From positions 248,001 through 312,000 of the forward strand of contig JACJWE010000002.1 of the NCBI GenBank assembly GCA_020637365.1: a DNA stretch of 64,000 nucleotides, read 5' to 3'. The stretch comes from Acidimicrobiia bacterium (GTDB lineage Bacteria > Actinomycetota > Acidimicrobiia > IMCC26256 > JAGNEX01). Made by a program: the position numbers and the translations under genes. Below are positions 8,883 through 17,877 of the stretch, in pieces. The notes beneath the pieces are model-generated. The model was not told where the DNA came from. It made no database searches and saw only the letters and a program-made list of their open reading frames with translations. Positions within the stretch are counted from its first letter, which is position 1; each line of letters begins with the position of its first letter.

Positions 8883-10266
8883 TTGCGGTACCTCCGATCG
8901 TCATTCCGTTCACGCGCAAAGTCGGCTGACCCGAACTGACAGGCACACCCTGTCCGTCCTTACCGCACGTTCCGGCCCACGTGTCGAAGTCGTTGCCGAT
9001 GGCGTCGATCTGACGCAGCGACGCCGGACCGTTGCCGATCAAGTTGGCTCCACGGATCGGCGCGGTCACCACACCGTTCTCGATCAGATATGCCTCTGTG
9101 ATCCCGAATACGAAGTCGCCGGTGGCGGTATTGACCGAGCCGCCCGAGAGCGCCACGCAGTAGATGCCGTTTTCGGTGCTGGCGATGATGTCGTCAGGAT
9201 CGGTGTCACCCGCGAGCAGGTATGTGTTGGTCATGCGGGTCATGGGCAGGTGCCGGTAGCTCTGTCGGCGTCCGTTGCCGGTCGGGGCGTGACCCCGTCG
9301 GCGAGCCTCGATAGCGTCCCACATATAGTCCGATAAGACGCCGTCCTCGATCAGCATGTTCGACGCGGCCGGGTTGCCCTCATCGTCGATGGCGAACGTG
9401 CCCCAGCCGGTGTCGAAGGTTCCGTCGTCGACCAGATTGACACCCGGTGACGCAACCCGGGTCCCGATCCGGTCTTTGAACACCGATGCGTCCCGTCCGA
9501 CGAGGTCCGCTTCAAGGCCATGGCCACAGGCCTCGTGAAACAACACGCCGCCAGCACCTCGTTTCAAGACGACGGTCGTCTTGCCGGTCGGCGCCGGGCG
9601 GGCGTCGAGCTTGACCAGCGCTTGGCGCGCCGCACGACGGGCGATCTCGGCTGGATCGTGGCGTTCAAGGAGTTCAAAGCCGACGGTCTGGCCAGGCGCG
9701 TCAAAGCCGGTCTGCAGCCCGGTGTCGCCGATCGCTGTGCACTGGACCATGAATCGGGTGCGCACCTGGTCATCGGCGACGTGCCGCCCATCTGAGTTGG
9801 CGACGATGATCGAACGCGTCGAATCGGCGTATGCCGCTGACACCTGCCCAATGGCGTCGCCCGTTGCCCGAGCGGCCTCATCGGCGGTCCGCAGCGCTTC
9901 GATCTTGCGCTCGGTTGCCACATCGGCCGGTCGATACTTGGGTGCCGGGCTTCCGGCATGACGACGCGGTTCCAGCGCGACCGTACGCACTCCGCCATCA
10001 CCGCTTCGAGCGGCGCTCGATGCCGCCCGTGCCGCGGCTGTGAGTCCTTCGGGCGATAGATCTGAGGTATGCGCAAAGCCGGTGCTGTCGCCCACGACGA
10101 CTCGGATTCCAGCCCCCCGTTCGCGCGAGGAGGACAATTCTTCGATCTTCCCGTCGTCGAGATGCGCGGAGTTCGCGGTCCGATCTTCGACGAAGACCTC
10201 GGCCCACTCACCGCCTCGGGCCAGCGCCGTTTCTAATGTGCGATCCAAAACCGCAGGGTCAACCAC
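8875..10266 (-). CDS. tldD: Metalloprotease TldD
   Basis: TldD is the zinc-bearing subunit of the TldD/PmbA protease. The 463-residue protein contains the HExxxH motif within VLFHEACGHGLEADLVG (near residues 243-255), the SDGRHVADD-like substrate-domain region, and RMTNTYLLAGDTDPDDI with GNRFDTWAGTCGKDGQ-like C-terminal signatures. The start is GTG 10266, preceded by AGGAG about eight bases upstream; a longer in-frame extension to 10578 shows no family similarity. It forms a two-gene operon with pmbA, the stop of tldD overlapping the pmbA start. No RiPP precursor or biosynthetic gene was noticed nearby, so a general proteolytic role is more likely than peptide-antibiotic maturation. Confidence 0.92.
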   Translation of the reverse strand: MVDPAVLDRTLETALARGGEWAEVFVEDRTANSAHLDDGKIEELSSSRERGAGIRVVVGDSTGFAHTSDLSPEGLTAAARAASSAARSGDGGVRTVALEPRRHAGSPAPKYRPADVATERKIEALRTADEAARATGDAIGQVSAAYADSTRSIIVANSDGRHVADDQVRTRFMVQCTAIGDTGLQTGFDAPGQTVGFELLERHDPAEIARRAARQALVKLDARPAPTGKTTVVLKRGAGGVLFHEACGHGLEADLVGRDASVFKDRIGTRVASPGVNLVDDGTFDTGWGTFAIDDEGNPAASNMLIEDGVLSDYMWDAIEARRRGHAPTGNGRRQSYRHLPMTRMTNTYLLAGDTDPDDIIASTENGIYCVALSGGSVNTATGDFVFGITEAYLIENGVVTAPIRGANLIGNGPASLRQIDAIGNDFDTWAGTCGKDGQGVPVSSGQPTLRVNGMTIGGTASA

Positions 10267-10609
10267 GTCTGTTCTCCTGTTCTGCGCCTCATCCGGTCCG
10301 CAAGGGGTCACAACCACCATTCCAGGTCGCCAATTCCCCGCATTCGGCCGCTTCAGGAGCTCGATAAGAGACCCGTACAGTGGGCCTTTGGTCGAAACGA
10401 CTCCAACAACAGCGCAGAGCGGCTCTAAAATTGCGTCACGGCCCACCGACTGGGCGACATTGATCTCTCGAGAAACACCGCTCCCAAGCTTGTCGGGTTT
10501 CCTGAAACCCCGAAAACACGACCCCCAGCACCCTGATGCTCTTGCACACCGAAGCTGTTGGCGAGTCTCAGCCAGCACATTGGCGGCAAGCCGCTGACGG
10601 CGAGGACCG
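10267..10609. other. Divergent promoter region tldD / DUF1800 gene with small palindrome
   Basis: These 343 bases separate divergent genes. They contain a tight inverted repeat, GGGTTTC-CT-GAAACCC (10495-10510), and a weaker GCCCA/TGGGC pair near 10441-10455. The first could be an operator for either gene. No RNA gene or coding frame is convincing. Confidence 0.4.
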
Positions 10610-12146
10610 ATGAACGATTCTTTGGATTGGCTTCACACCCCGATCTCGCGCCGCGCTTTGTTGGCGTCGGCCGCCGCGAGCGCGGTTCTCGCCGCGTGCA
10701 CATCGAAGAACTCCTCTGACGATGCTGCGACGGTGAACCGTGAAAATGTCAAGCCCACACTTGATGACCACGTGCTGAGAAGAGTCACCTTTGGGCCGAC
10801 CGAAAGCCTCATAGGAGCGCTGCAAACCTCGGGTGCGAGCGCCTATCTCCAGGCGCAACTCCATCCCGAATCGGGAGATTCCGACGAGGTCGCAACGGTG
10901 CTCGCAGGGTTCAAGACCCTGCAACTCAGCCCGGCGGAGCGCCGCGAGCAATACAGCGCTGACAACGTGCGCGGGGTGCTGAGCCAGGAACTGATGGGAG
11001 CGACGCTGGTCAGAGCGGTCGCTAGTCCGTGGCAGCTCTTCGAGGTGATGGTCGATTTTTGGTCCAACCACCTCAACATCTACCAATCGCCGAGCTACGG
11101 CCCCTACACCAAGCCCACCGACGACCAGGAGGTCATCCGGGCACACGCGCTGGGCCGCTTTTCCGACCTGCTTCAGGCGAGCGCTCAGAGCCCGGCGATG
11201 CTCGACTACCTCGACAACAAGGACTCCCGAGCTGACGGCGATAACACCCCGAACGAAAACTACGCCCGAGAACTGCTCGAGTTGCACACCGTCGGCGTTG
11301 ACGGGGGCTACACCGAAACCGACATCCGCTCCGCAGCACACGTCTTGGCTGGATGGAGCATCGACGACGACACACTCCTGTTTGAGTTTCGTGCCGACTG
11401 GCATGCCATGACCGGTACGGAACAGGTGATGGGCTGGTCGGCCGACGGCCTCACCGGCATCGATGCGGGCATGTCGCTGCTTCGCTACCTTGCGCGCCAC
11501 GAGAACACGGCGTTGCACCTCTCCGAGAAGCTCTGCCGACGCTTCGTTGCCGACGACCCCGACCAAGACCTGATCGACAATGTCGCCAACGCCTATCTCG
11601 ACAACGACACCGATATTCCCTCGACGCTTGCGGCGATCTTTTCGAGTCCTCAGTTCGCGTCAGCGCGGCGTACCAAGGTGCGCCGCCCGTTCGAAATCGT
11701 CGCGGCGAGCCTCCGTTCGGTCGACGCCACATTCGACCCCAAGAAGGCGCAACAGCTCGGCGAATGGTCGCAGTTCGTCTTGACCTCTATGGGACAGCCG
11801 TTGTTCAAGTGGCCACCCCCCAACGGATACCCCGATACGGCAACGACCTGGATGAATGCGGGCGCGATGTTGATGCGTTGGAATTATGCGCAGAATCTTG
11901 GCGCAACGACCCAGGGAGTCTTTTCGATCGACTGGCGGCCATGGCGGCGGTCAGACCGCGGACGACATCCCCGCCTTCGTCGACGGGTTGGCCCAGCGGC
12001 TCGCTCTCGCTCCGCTCACACATCACGAACGGGAGGCGACAATCGAGTATCTGGAGGGTGTCGCCGGGAACGGAGCAAACCACACGCGCCTCGCTCGAAG
12101 CGGCGCCGGACTGCTGTTGGGGAGTCATGCCTTCCAACTCCGGTAG
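10610..12146 (+). CDS. DUF1800 family Tat-type lipoprotein (two frameshifts near its 3' end)
   Basis: The protein begins with a Tat-like signal (SRRALL) ending in the lipobox LAAC, with lipid Cys at residue 30, so it is probably exported and anchored outside the membrane. Family features include HVLRRVTFGPT, WPLEVMVDFWSNHLNIY-like and NENYARELLELHTVGVDGGY segments. After MLMRWNYAQNLG the reading shifts: LFDRLAAMAA is in a second frame and GGQTADDIPAFVDGLAQRL to the stop TAG 12146 in a third. Single missing bases at about 11918-11925 and 11943-11951 would join them into one protein of about 512 residues. DUF1800 has no proven function; it is nearly always paired with DUF1501, as here. Confidence 0.82.
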
Positions 12147-13254
12147 CCCGATCCTCGTTCACCTCTTCATGCGCGGCGGGATGGACGCCATCAGCGCCGT
12201 CGTACCCGTGGGCGACCCCGCGTACCGGACGGCCCGACCGACGAGCGCTATTCCCGATGATGAGCTGATCGGCATCGATACGACGTTTGGGTTTCATCCG
12301 GCGATGAGCGGCCTCGCAGAGCTGTATTCGACGGGTGACCTCGCCATCGTCCACGGGGTTGCGAACCCGTCGGAGGTCCGCTCACATTTCGACGCTCAGG
12401 ACGACGTCGACCGAGGTTGGCCAGGACACACCAGCGAACTGACCGGGTGGATGGCCCGGGCGGCGACCGCGATGACACCTCGCGAGATCCCGGCCTTTGC
12501 GATCGGCAAGATGATGCCCCGCTCGTTGTGGGGCCTCCCGTCGGCGGTGGCGGTGCCGTCGTTGTTCGGTTTCAAGATCCGTGACTTGTCTCAGCAGCAC
12601 AGCCCGCTTGCCGCCGCGTTTGAGACGATGTACTCCGTTCAAGACCCAGATATCGCCGCTGCTCAAGGCATGCGGACCCTGGCGCTTCTCAATCGTTTCG
12701 GCACCATCGACGGGACCTCGGATACGCCAGAGCGGTACGGAGGCTCCGATATTGGACACGATCTTTGGCAGGTCGCACAGCTTCTCAACTCCGATCTCGA
12801 CGTCGGACTGGTCGCGGTCGACCACAACGGCTGGGACCTGCACGCCCAGATGGGCTTCTGGGATAAAGGACGCATGCGGGCCCAGATTCAGAATCTCTCC
12901 ATGGCGCTAGCCGCGTTCTGGGCTGATCTCGGCGACCACCGCGACCGGGTCGTTGTGGTCTGTCAATCCGAGTTCGGGCGCCGCATCGTCGAAAACAACT
13001 CCCAAGGAACCGACCACGGCGATGCGTCGCTTGGGTTCGTGCTCGGCACATCGGTGAACGGAGGAAACATGTTTGGTCGCTGGCCTGGCCTCGACCTCGA
13101 CCCAACCGCGGGAATCGCTCGAACCACAGACTTTCGATCCGTCTTGTCAGCTGTCACCGATCGACACCTCAAACTCAACAGCTCATTAAATGAAATCTTC
13201 CCGGAGTTCGCTCAGAGTGACGATTCCGTCGCGCAACTATTCGCCAACGCGTGA
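12127..13254 (+). CDS. DUF1501 family protein
   Basis: DUF1501 proteins belong to the alkaline phosphatase/sulfatase superfamily fold; their substrates are unknown. The 375-residue product shows LVHLFMRGGMDAISAV, FHPAMSGLAELYSTGDLAIVH and the C-terminal SEFGRRIVEN and GTDHGDASLGFVLG blocks typical of the family. ATG 12127 has GGGGAG just before it and overlaps the end of the DUF1800 gene by 20 bases, so the pair is translationally coupled. No signal peptide is visible at this start, unlike its Tat-type partner; it may be carried out with the partner or the signal may be lost. Confidence 0.85.
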   Translation: MPSNSGSPILVHLFMRGGMDAISAVVPVGDPAYRTARPTSAIPDDELIGIDTTFGFHPAMSGLAELYSTGDLAIVHGVANPSEVRSHFDAQDDVDRGWPGHTSELTGWMARAATAMTPREIPAFAIGKMMPRSLWGLPSAVAVPSLFGFKIRDLSQQHSPLAAAFETMYSVQDPDIAAAQGMRTLALLNRFGTIDGTSDTPERYGGSDIGHDLWQVAQLLNSDLDVGLVAVDHNGWDLHAQMGFWDKGRMRAQIQNLSMALAAFWADLGDHRDRVVVVCQSEFGRRIVENNSQGTDHGDASLGFVLGTSVNGGNMFGRWPGLDLDPTAGIARTTDFRSVLSAVTDRHLKLNSSLNEIFPEFAQSDDSVAQLFANA

Positions 13255-13366
13255 CAAACCGGCCACTATCCGTGCTCAGAAGGCGACATTGCCCCCTTTT
13301 TCGCCACTGGTTGCATTCCTCCACGGATAATGCAATGATGACGGAATCAACGACCCCGCAGTTGTA

Positions 13367-13381
13367 GATATTTGAAATATC
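13367..13381. promoter_or_regulatory. AT-rich palindrome, possible operator
   Basis: GATATTT-G-AAATATC is a perfect 7-bp palindrome immediately upstream of the structured intergenic segment. A second inverted repeat, TTGCATT/AATGCAA (13311-13317 with 13329-13335), lies 32 bases before it. Both are AT-rich in a GC-rich region and could bind a regulator. Confidence 0.35.
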
Positions 13382-13383
13382 GC

Positions 13384-13579
13384 GACGTAGTCCTCACCTA
13401 CTGCGTCTGTCTCGGGCCGGTAACCCTGGCCGAGAGGCAAGGGGCTCACCGCCGGAAGTGACGTCGACCGTTCTCGCACGAGAGGCGTCACGCACACCCA
13501 CAACCCGCCGCACCCGTGCCGGCGCTGAGCCCCTGCCACTTTGGATGAAGGCACCTGTTCTCGAACAGGTGCCTTCATC
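13384..13579 (+). ncRNA. Candidate structured small RNA (novel, family unknown)
   Basis: Several stems stack in order. P1: 13384-13391 with 13400-13407, loop CCTCACCT. P2: CTCGG/CCGAG, 13411-13415 with 13430-13434. A long stem pairs 13441-13455 with 13519-13533 (14 of 15 bases), extended by GGCA/TGCC. Inside it GTGACG/CGTCAC (13458-13463 with 13486-13491) holds TCTCG-CA-CGAGA. A 17-bp terminal hairpin follows (13544-13579). Both neighbouring genes point toward the region, so this is not a leader of either on the plus strand. SRP RNA, RNase P, tmRNA and common riboswitch cores were looked for and not recognised. The C-rich loop recalls 6C RNA, but the match is poor. Confidence 0.45.
13544..13579. 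terminator. Perfect 17-bp inverted repeat between convergent genes
   Basis: The arms 13544-13560 and 13563-13579 are exact complements with a 2-base centre, the longest perfect hairpin seen in the window. It would end transcription from DUF1501 or the candidate RNA on one side and from the 13676-14230 gene on the other. No T run follows. Confidence 0.65.
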
Positions 13580-13675
13580 GCGTTCAGGTCACAACGTCAC
13601 CGTTGCGCGGTTCACCATGTGGGTCTTGCAGTCGCGGCCTCGGGAAAGCGCCAACCGCTTTTGCTCGAGACGCCG

Positions 13676-14230
13676 TTAGCGCCAGGAGGGGACGCGCTCG
13701 AGCAGATAGCGGCTCACATCCATGCACCTATCCAGGACGGTGCACAGATTCTCGTCGCCGCGAAAGACCTGGAGTAGCGAGAGTCGATGCTTTGCCACAA
13801 CGGTCAGGGCGCGTTCGGGCGCATCGGTGACCTCGTGAAATGAGTCGATGGCAGACACTTCGACCGGCAGATCGAGACCTCCGATTCCAGCGAGGTCGGT
13901 CGCGACGACAAGCAGATCGGGACTTTCCGCAAGCGGCGGGATCATCCATGTGAAGGCCAGCGAAAAATGGAAGGCATCGGGGGGATCTTCGTCCTCATTG
14001 AGCACCAAAATCGCGTCTTCGAAACCGAGCAGCGTCCGAGGATCCACCTCGATGGCGAGGTGAAGGTCGACGGGGCCGCCACATCCTTCTTCGGGGTGCA
14101 GATCCACTTCCCAGCTTTGACGCAACGAATAGGTCTCGAGAAAGTGCCGCTCGTCATGGACGTGAAAGCCATGCTCGACGGCGTGATCCTTCAGGTCGGT
14201 TACGTATCCGGCAACATCGATGACGGCCAC
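13676..14230 (-). CDS. Hypothetical protein
   Basis: A 184-residue protein I do not recognise. It is soluble, acidic and without signal peptide, membrane segments or known catalytic motif. Notable stretches are the LHPEEGCGGPVDLHLAIEVD block, an acidic NEDEDPPDAFHFSL block and a C-terminal VAKHRLSLLQVFRGDENL. The start is GTG 14230 with GGAGAG just upstream; an in-frame extension to 14467 has a shifted composition and is unlikely to be coding. It is divergent from the next membrane-protein gene and convergent with the DUF1501 gene. Codon use matches its neighbours. Confidence 0.65.
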   Translation of the reverse strand: MAVIDVAGYVTDLKDHAVEHGFHVHDERHFLETYSLRQSWEVDLHPEEGCGGPVDLHLAIEVDPRTLLGFEDAILVLNEDEDPPDAFHFSLAFTWMIPPLAESPDLLVVATDLAGIGGLDLPVEVSAIDSFHEVTDAPERALTVVAKHRLSLLQVFRGDENLCTVLDRCMDVSRYLLERVPSWR

Positions 14231-14400
14231 AGAGGCTCTCCGCAAAGGTCGGGAAGGTGTCCAGAACGTCGAGGCTAACGGTACGCGCCGCATCAAGCCC
14301 GCTCGCCGACTTTTTTCGAGGAGACCAACGCCCGAATGTTCGTCACACGATTTGACCACCGCAACGACCGCCACGGCGCCTACAGTGGAAACATGCGTCC

Positions 14401-15447
14401 GTGGTCTGCCGTGAAGGCGTGAAGAGCAAACGTCCGGCAGTTCTGCAAGAACCGCCGTGGACCGCAATTCGACTCGTCGTCACCGTACTCATCCTCGGCG
14501 CGCTGGCGTGGAAGCTGAGTTCCGGTGAAGTCTTTCCCTCAGACTTCAACCGAGACGACTTGGTGTGGGTGATCGGCGGACTCCTCGCCCTGGAATGTGG
14601 CTATGTGCTGGCGGCTTGGCGTTGGCGCCTCGTGTTGCGGCTGACCGGACATGACCTGAAGGGATCCCGTCTCTGGTCCTACCTCGTAGCGGGCATGTTT
14701 GTGAGCAACTTTTTGCCGTCGACGATCGGCGGCGATGTGCTTCGCGTCAGCCGACTCTCCAAAGATATTCATTCGACTGAACAGGCGTTCGCTTCGGTTG
14801 CCATCGATCGCCTGAGCGGCTGGGCGGTTCTGCCCTTCCTCGCTGCGGTGGGCTTTGCGGTGGACCCCGACCTCCTGCGACTCGGCAACGCTACACACGT
14901 CGCGTTGGCATTGTTGGCAGCCGCTCTGGTCGGTTTGGGCGCTGTCCTTGCGATCGCATCGAGTTCCCGCTTGGCCGGTCGCTTCGAAGGACACGCGGGA
15001 TGGCAGCGATTTATCGGCGCGATCCACACCGGACTTCGCCAGATGCGACAACATCCGGCGGCAGCGCTCCGGGTCATCCTGGTCACCGGCCTGTTCCAGA
15101 TCGCCACGGTTGTCGCTTACGGATGCGCGTGCCGGGCGCTTGGAGTGCAGGTGCCCACCGCCGCGTTGTTAGCCTTCGTCCCCGCGGTGAACATCGCCCA
15201 GGTCATCCCCATCTCTTTTGGTGGCCTGGGTCTTCGCGAGTTCGCACTGATGATCTTCTTGCGTCCGTTCGGCGTAAGCGAAGGCACGGCCACCGCGATT
15301 GGGTTGATCGTGTACGGGATGACCCTCATAGCTAGCTTGGTGGGAGCGCCGATGTTCATGATGGGTGGCGGGAAACGCTCGTCGACGTCCACCGTCCGAA
15401 CCCATACGGTGACCTCTGAAACCGGCGACGGTGCTCAAACGGAGTAA
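14401..15447 (+). CDS. Lysylphosphatidylglycerol synthase-type TM family protein (UPF0104, flippase-like)
   Basis: A 348-residue polytopic membrane protein with about eight hydrophobic segments. The conserved motifs FLPSTIGGDVLRVSRL (near residue 105) and PISFGGLGLREFAL (near residue 275) are those of the UPF0104/LPG-synthase membrane domain, which moves or modifies lipids across the membrane. The soluble aminoacyl-transferase domain of true MprF is absent, so lipid lysinylation is not expected. The start is GTG 14401 or, six codons later, GTG 14419; neither has a strong ribosome-binding site. It lies four bases before a PAP2-family gene, probably one operon, suggesting shared work on membrane lipids. 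Confidence 0.82.
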   Translation: MVCREGVKSKRPAVLQEPPWTAIRLVVTVLILGALAWKLSSGEVFPSDFNRDDLVWVIGGLLALECGYVLAAWRWRLVLRLTGHDLKGSRLWSYLVAGMFVSNFLPSTIGGDVLRVSRLSKDIHSTEQAFASVAIDRLSGWAVLPFLAAVGFAVDPDLLRLGNATHVALALLAAALVGLGAVLAIASSSRLAGRFEGHAGWQRFIGAIHTGLRQMRQHPAAALRVILVTGLFQIATVVAYGCACRALGVQVPTAALLAFVPAVNIAQVIPISFGGLGLREFALMIFLRPFGVSEGTATAIGLIVYGMTLIASLVGAPMFMMGGGKRSSTSTVRTHTVTSETGDGAQTE

Positions 15448-15451
15448 ATAA

Positions 15452-16408
15452 ATGGCCACGACGCCGACTGACGGCAAACCAGACGCTGAAGGCGCGCTGA
15501 GCATTGATTTGCCCGTGGACACCCCGGCCGTTTCCTCCGCGGAGAGCCCAGAACGGCCTACCGCAGGGGTGACGCCTGGCGACGCCTCAGATGCGCCCCT
15601 CGAAGATGACGCGGTCGTGACGCACAAACGTGGCGTGCGCGTACTCAGGGATGGGCGGGTTCTGCGCTGGTGGGTTGAAGCGCTCACGGTCTTGGGCTTC
15701 TACACGGTGTATACCCTGATCAGACACTCAAGTGAGGGCTCGACGGCCGAGGCGTATAAACACGCGATGAGCCTGATCGACCTCGAGAAGTCGCTGCACA
15801 TCTTCCACGAGCAGCAACTCCAGGAGTGGGCGCTTAACTTCCGTCCGCTGATCATCGCGATGAACTACTTCTACGGGTCATTGCACTTCATCGTCACCGC
15901 GGGCGTAATCGTCTTTCTGTTCCGCAAGCATCCCGAGCATTATCCCAGGTGGCGCAACATTTTCGCCTTGTGTACCGCGGGGGCACTGATCGGTTTCGTG
16001 ACCTGGCCCCTCATGCCGCCCCGTCTGCTGCCGACCGAATGGGGATTCGTCGACACCCTCGCGAAATACCCGACGTTTTGGACGTTCAACTCGGGCACGA
16101 TGTCCAAGGTGTCCAACCAGTACGCAGCGATGCCCAGCCTCCACTTCGCATGGTCGAGCTGGTGCATGTTTGCCTCGGTTCCCTTTCTGAAGACGACCCG
16201 CGCCCGATTGTTGATGATGTCGTATCCGCTTTGGACGCTGACGGCCATCGTGCTGACCGGGAACCACTACTTCCTCGACGCCGCGGGCGGCGCTGTGCTC
16301 TTTATCGCAGCGTTCGTCATCGGCACCCTGTGGTCGCGGTGGTGGGCCAAACACAGCCCGACGGTCACCGCCCACGGGCCCTCGGCGGCCGACCAGATCG
16401 CGGACTAA
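15452..16408 (+). CDS. PAP2-superfamily membrane phosphatase/transferase (inositol phosphotransferase-like)
   Basis: A 318-residue protein: about 75 hydrophilic residues, then roughly six membrane segments. The motifs WPLMPPRLLP, MPSLHFAWSSW and GNHYFLDAAGG match the three-part PAP2 active site in the form found in actinobacterial inositol/aureobasidin-type members, with catalytic His in SLHFAWS and GNHYFLD. Such enzymes act on phospholipid or polyprenyl phosphates at the membrane. The ATG has GGAG eight bases upstream and lies four bases after the preceding flippase-like gene. It is convergent with the LysR regulator gene. Confidence 0.85.
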   Translation: MATTPTDGKPDAEGALSIDLPVDTPAVSSAESPERPTAGVTPGDASDAPLEDDAVVTHKRGVRVLRDGRVLRWWVEALTVLGFYTVYTLIRHSSEGSTAEAYKHAMSLIDLEKSLHIFHEQQLQEWALNFRPLIIAMNYFYGSLHFIVTAGVIVFLFRKHPEHYPRWRNIFALCTAGALIGFVTWPLMPPRLLPTEWGFVDTLAKYPTFWTFNSGTMSKVSNQYAAMPSLHFAWSSWCMFASVPFLKTTRARLLMMSYPLWTLTAIVLTGNHYFLDAAGGAVLFIAAFVIGTLWSRWWAKHSPTVTAHGPSAADQIAD

Positions 16409-16478
16409 CCCGAGCGGACCGTCGTCTCACTGGATAGTCCGACCGCGCAATCGCGACCAATGCCCCAGGTGGCTAGCC

Positions 16479-17474
16479 CTATTCCTCGGGATCGTCGCTG
16501 CGGAGATCGCTGAGGCCAGCATTTGAGCCACCGGGGGCCAAGAGCTCGGCGTCGATCTCATCGGTCAACGCTTCAGCCCCCAGTTCGGTGACGGCCCGCT
16601 CCATGATGCCGACCGCAACGTCCCACACCGTCTGGTCGGCGATGGACAGGTGGGCACCCCGGCGACGAACCAACGCCAGGCGACGCGGCGGCATGCCCGA
16701 GATCGGGAACGTCCGCACACCATCTTCACCAAGCGGTGCGGCCGTCTGGGGCAGGATCGTCACCGCCCTACCCGATCGGACGATATCGGTGATCAATCGC
16801 ACGCCCTCGACCTCGATGGGAACGGCGACGTTCACTCCCTGATTGCGAGCAGCGACCTCGACCTCTCGGCGTACCGGGTTGCCAGCGGGAGGAAGGGCCA
16901 ACTGCTGGGTAGCGAACCACGCGACCGGAATCGGCGGCTCGGGTACTTCGACATCGGACGCCACGACAGCCACGAATGCTTCTTCGAGGATGTCTTGTTT
17001 TGCCAGCTTGTCCGATGCGTACTGCGACGTGATGACCGCGACCGACAACTCATCATCCAAGACTTCTCGCGCGAGTCGCTCGGAGGGACCTTCTTCAATC
17101 TTGAGTTGGATACCTGGGGCACGACGCCGAAGTTCACCAACCAATTGAGGCACCAACCATGGGCTAGCGGTTCCAACCACACCGAGGCTGGCATGACCCG
17201 TTTCGAGTTCGAGCAGCATCGATACGTCGTCGCGCAGCGCCGCGACCTCACGACGAATGTGACGCGCCCGGCGCAGGACCACCTCACCAAATTCGGTTGG
17301 GGCGGCGCCTCGACGCCCTCGGACGAACAGCGGGACACCCAATTCGGTTTCCACTTGGCGGACCTGTTCGGACACGTTGCTCTGCACGGTAAACAGCCGC
17401 TCGGCCGCTGCGGTGAAACTTCCCGTCTCCGCTATCGCTAACAGAACGTCGAGGTGCCGCAGGTCGATGCTCAT
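16479..17474 (-). CDS. LysR family transcriptional regulator
   Basis: The 331-residue protein starts with a LysR winged helix-turn-helix (LRHLDVLLAIAETGSFTAAA, then QSNVSEQVRQVETELGVPLFVR) followed by a periplasmic-binding-like effector domain (LGVVGTASPWLVPQLVGEL onward). It is longer than usual by about 30 acidic C-terminal residues. ATG 17474 is preceded by AGAGGA at good spacing; an adjacent in-frame TTG is ignored. The AT-rich region up to whiB is divergent and could hold its own binding site, as LysR proteins often regulate themselves and a divergent neighbour. The effector is unknown. Confidence 0.9.
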   Translation of the reverse strand: MSIDLRHLDVLLAIAETGSFTAAAERLFTVQSNVSEQVRQVETELGVPLFVRGRRGAAPTEFGEVVLRRARHIRREVAALRDDVSMLLELETGHASLGVVGTASPWLVPQLVGELRRRAPGIQLKIEEGPSERLAREVLDDELSVAVITSQYASDKLAKQDILEEAFVAVVASDVEVPEPPIPVAWFATQQLALPPAGNPVRREVEVAARNQGVNVAVPIEVEGVRLITDIVRSGRAVTILPQTAAPLGEDGVRTFPISGMPPRRLALVRRRGAHLSIADQTVWDVAVGIMERAVTELGAEALTDEIDAELLAPGGSNAGLSDLRSDDPEE

Positions 17475-17877
17475 CAAAATTCCTCTTCATACGGGGATGT
17501 GTTTTTGTCCCAAATCTGTTTGTCGGGACCGCGGGGGCTGACGACCGGTCCGGTGGAGAGACGAACACGCGCAGCATTTGCTATCACGCACTAGCGGAAA
17601 GTGCCGCTTCTGAAAGCTCCGTTAATGCCTTGAAATCCCTGGTAAGACACGTTGATGCGCCCTAATAAAACCGGGCCTCAATTTTGTGCGGACAATTTGC
17701 ATCCCTCAGCCATCCTTGTGGGTGATGGCACCCATCGATATTAGCTGTTTGAAAGAAAAGCTTCGGCGCGCTTGAATTGCTTGCAGAAGGACGCACCCGG
17801 TTAGCACCTGATGCGCAAGGCGGCGTTCCTCACCTCCACGTTCAGATGGACGAAGCCGTACGTTTCGGAGCACGAAG
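17475..17877. other. AT-rich divergent region lysR / whiB
   Basis: About 400 bases of lower GC than the rest of the window, between divergent regulator genes. Apart from the candidate whiB promoter at 17716-17744, no tRNA, repeat or coding frame was supported. A long whiB leader (about 125 bases) would follow from that promoter. Confidence 0.5.
17716..17744 (+). promoter_or_regulatory. Candidate sigma-70-type promoter for whiB
   Basis: TTGTGG (17716-17721) and TATTAG (17739-17744) are separated by 17 bases, resembling -35 and -10 boxes, upstream of whiB. Assigned by eye only. Confidence 0.35.

Noticed and set aside
11764..12126. N-terminal extension of DUF1501
   Set aside because: It is the out-of-frame reading of DUF1800; only LFDRLAAMAA belongs to a real protein. 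The DUF1501 start at 12127 has its own ribosome-binding site.
13384..13540. Known RNA families (SRP RNA, RNase P, tmRNA, c-di-AMP or cobalamin riboswitch, 6C RNA)
   Set aside because: The core conserved sequences of these families were not found; only general structure is supported.
13276..13578. Minus-strand frame of 100 codons over the structured region
   Set aside because: No conserved motif, and the region is dominated by RNA-like inverted repeats.
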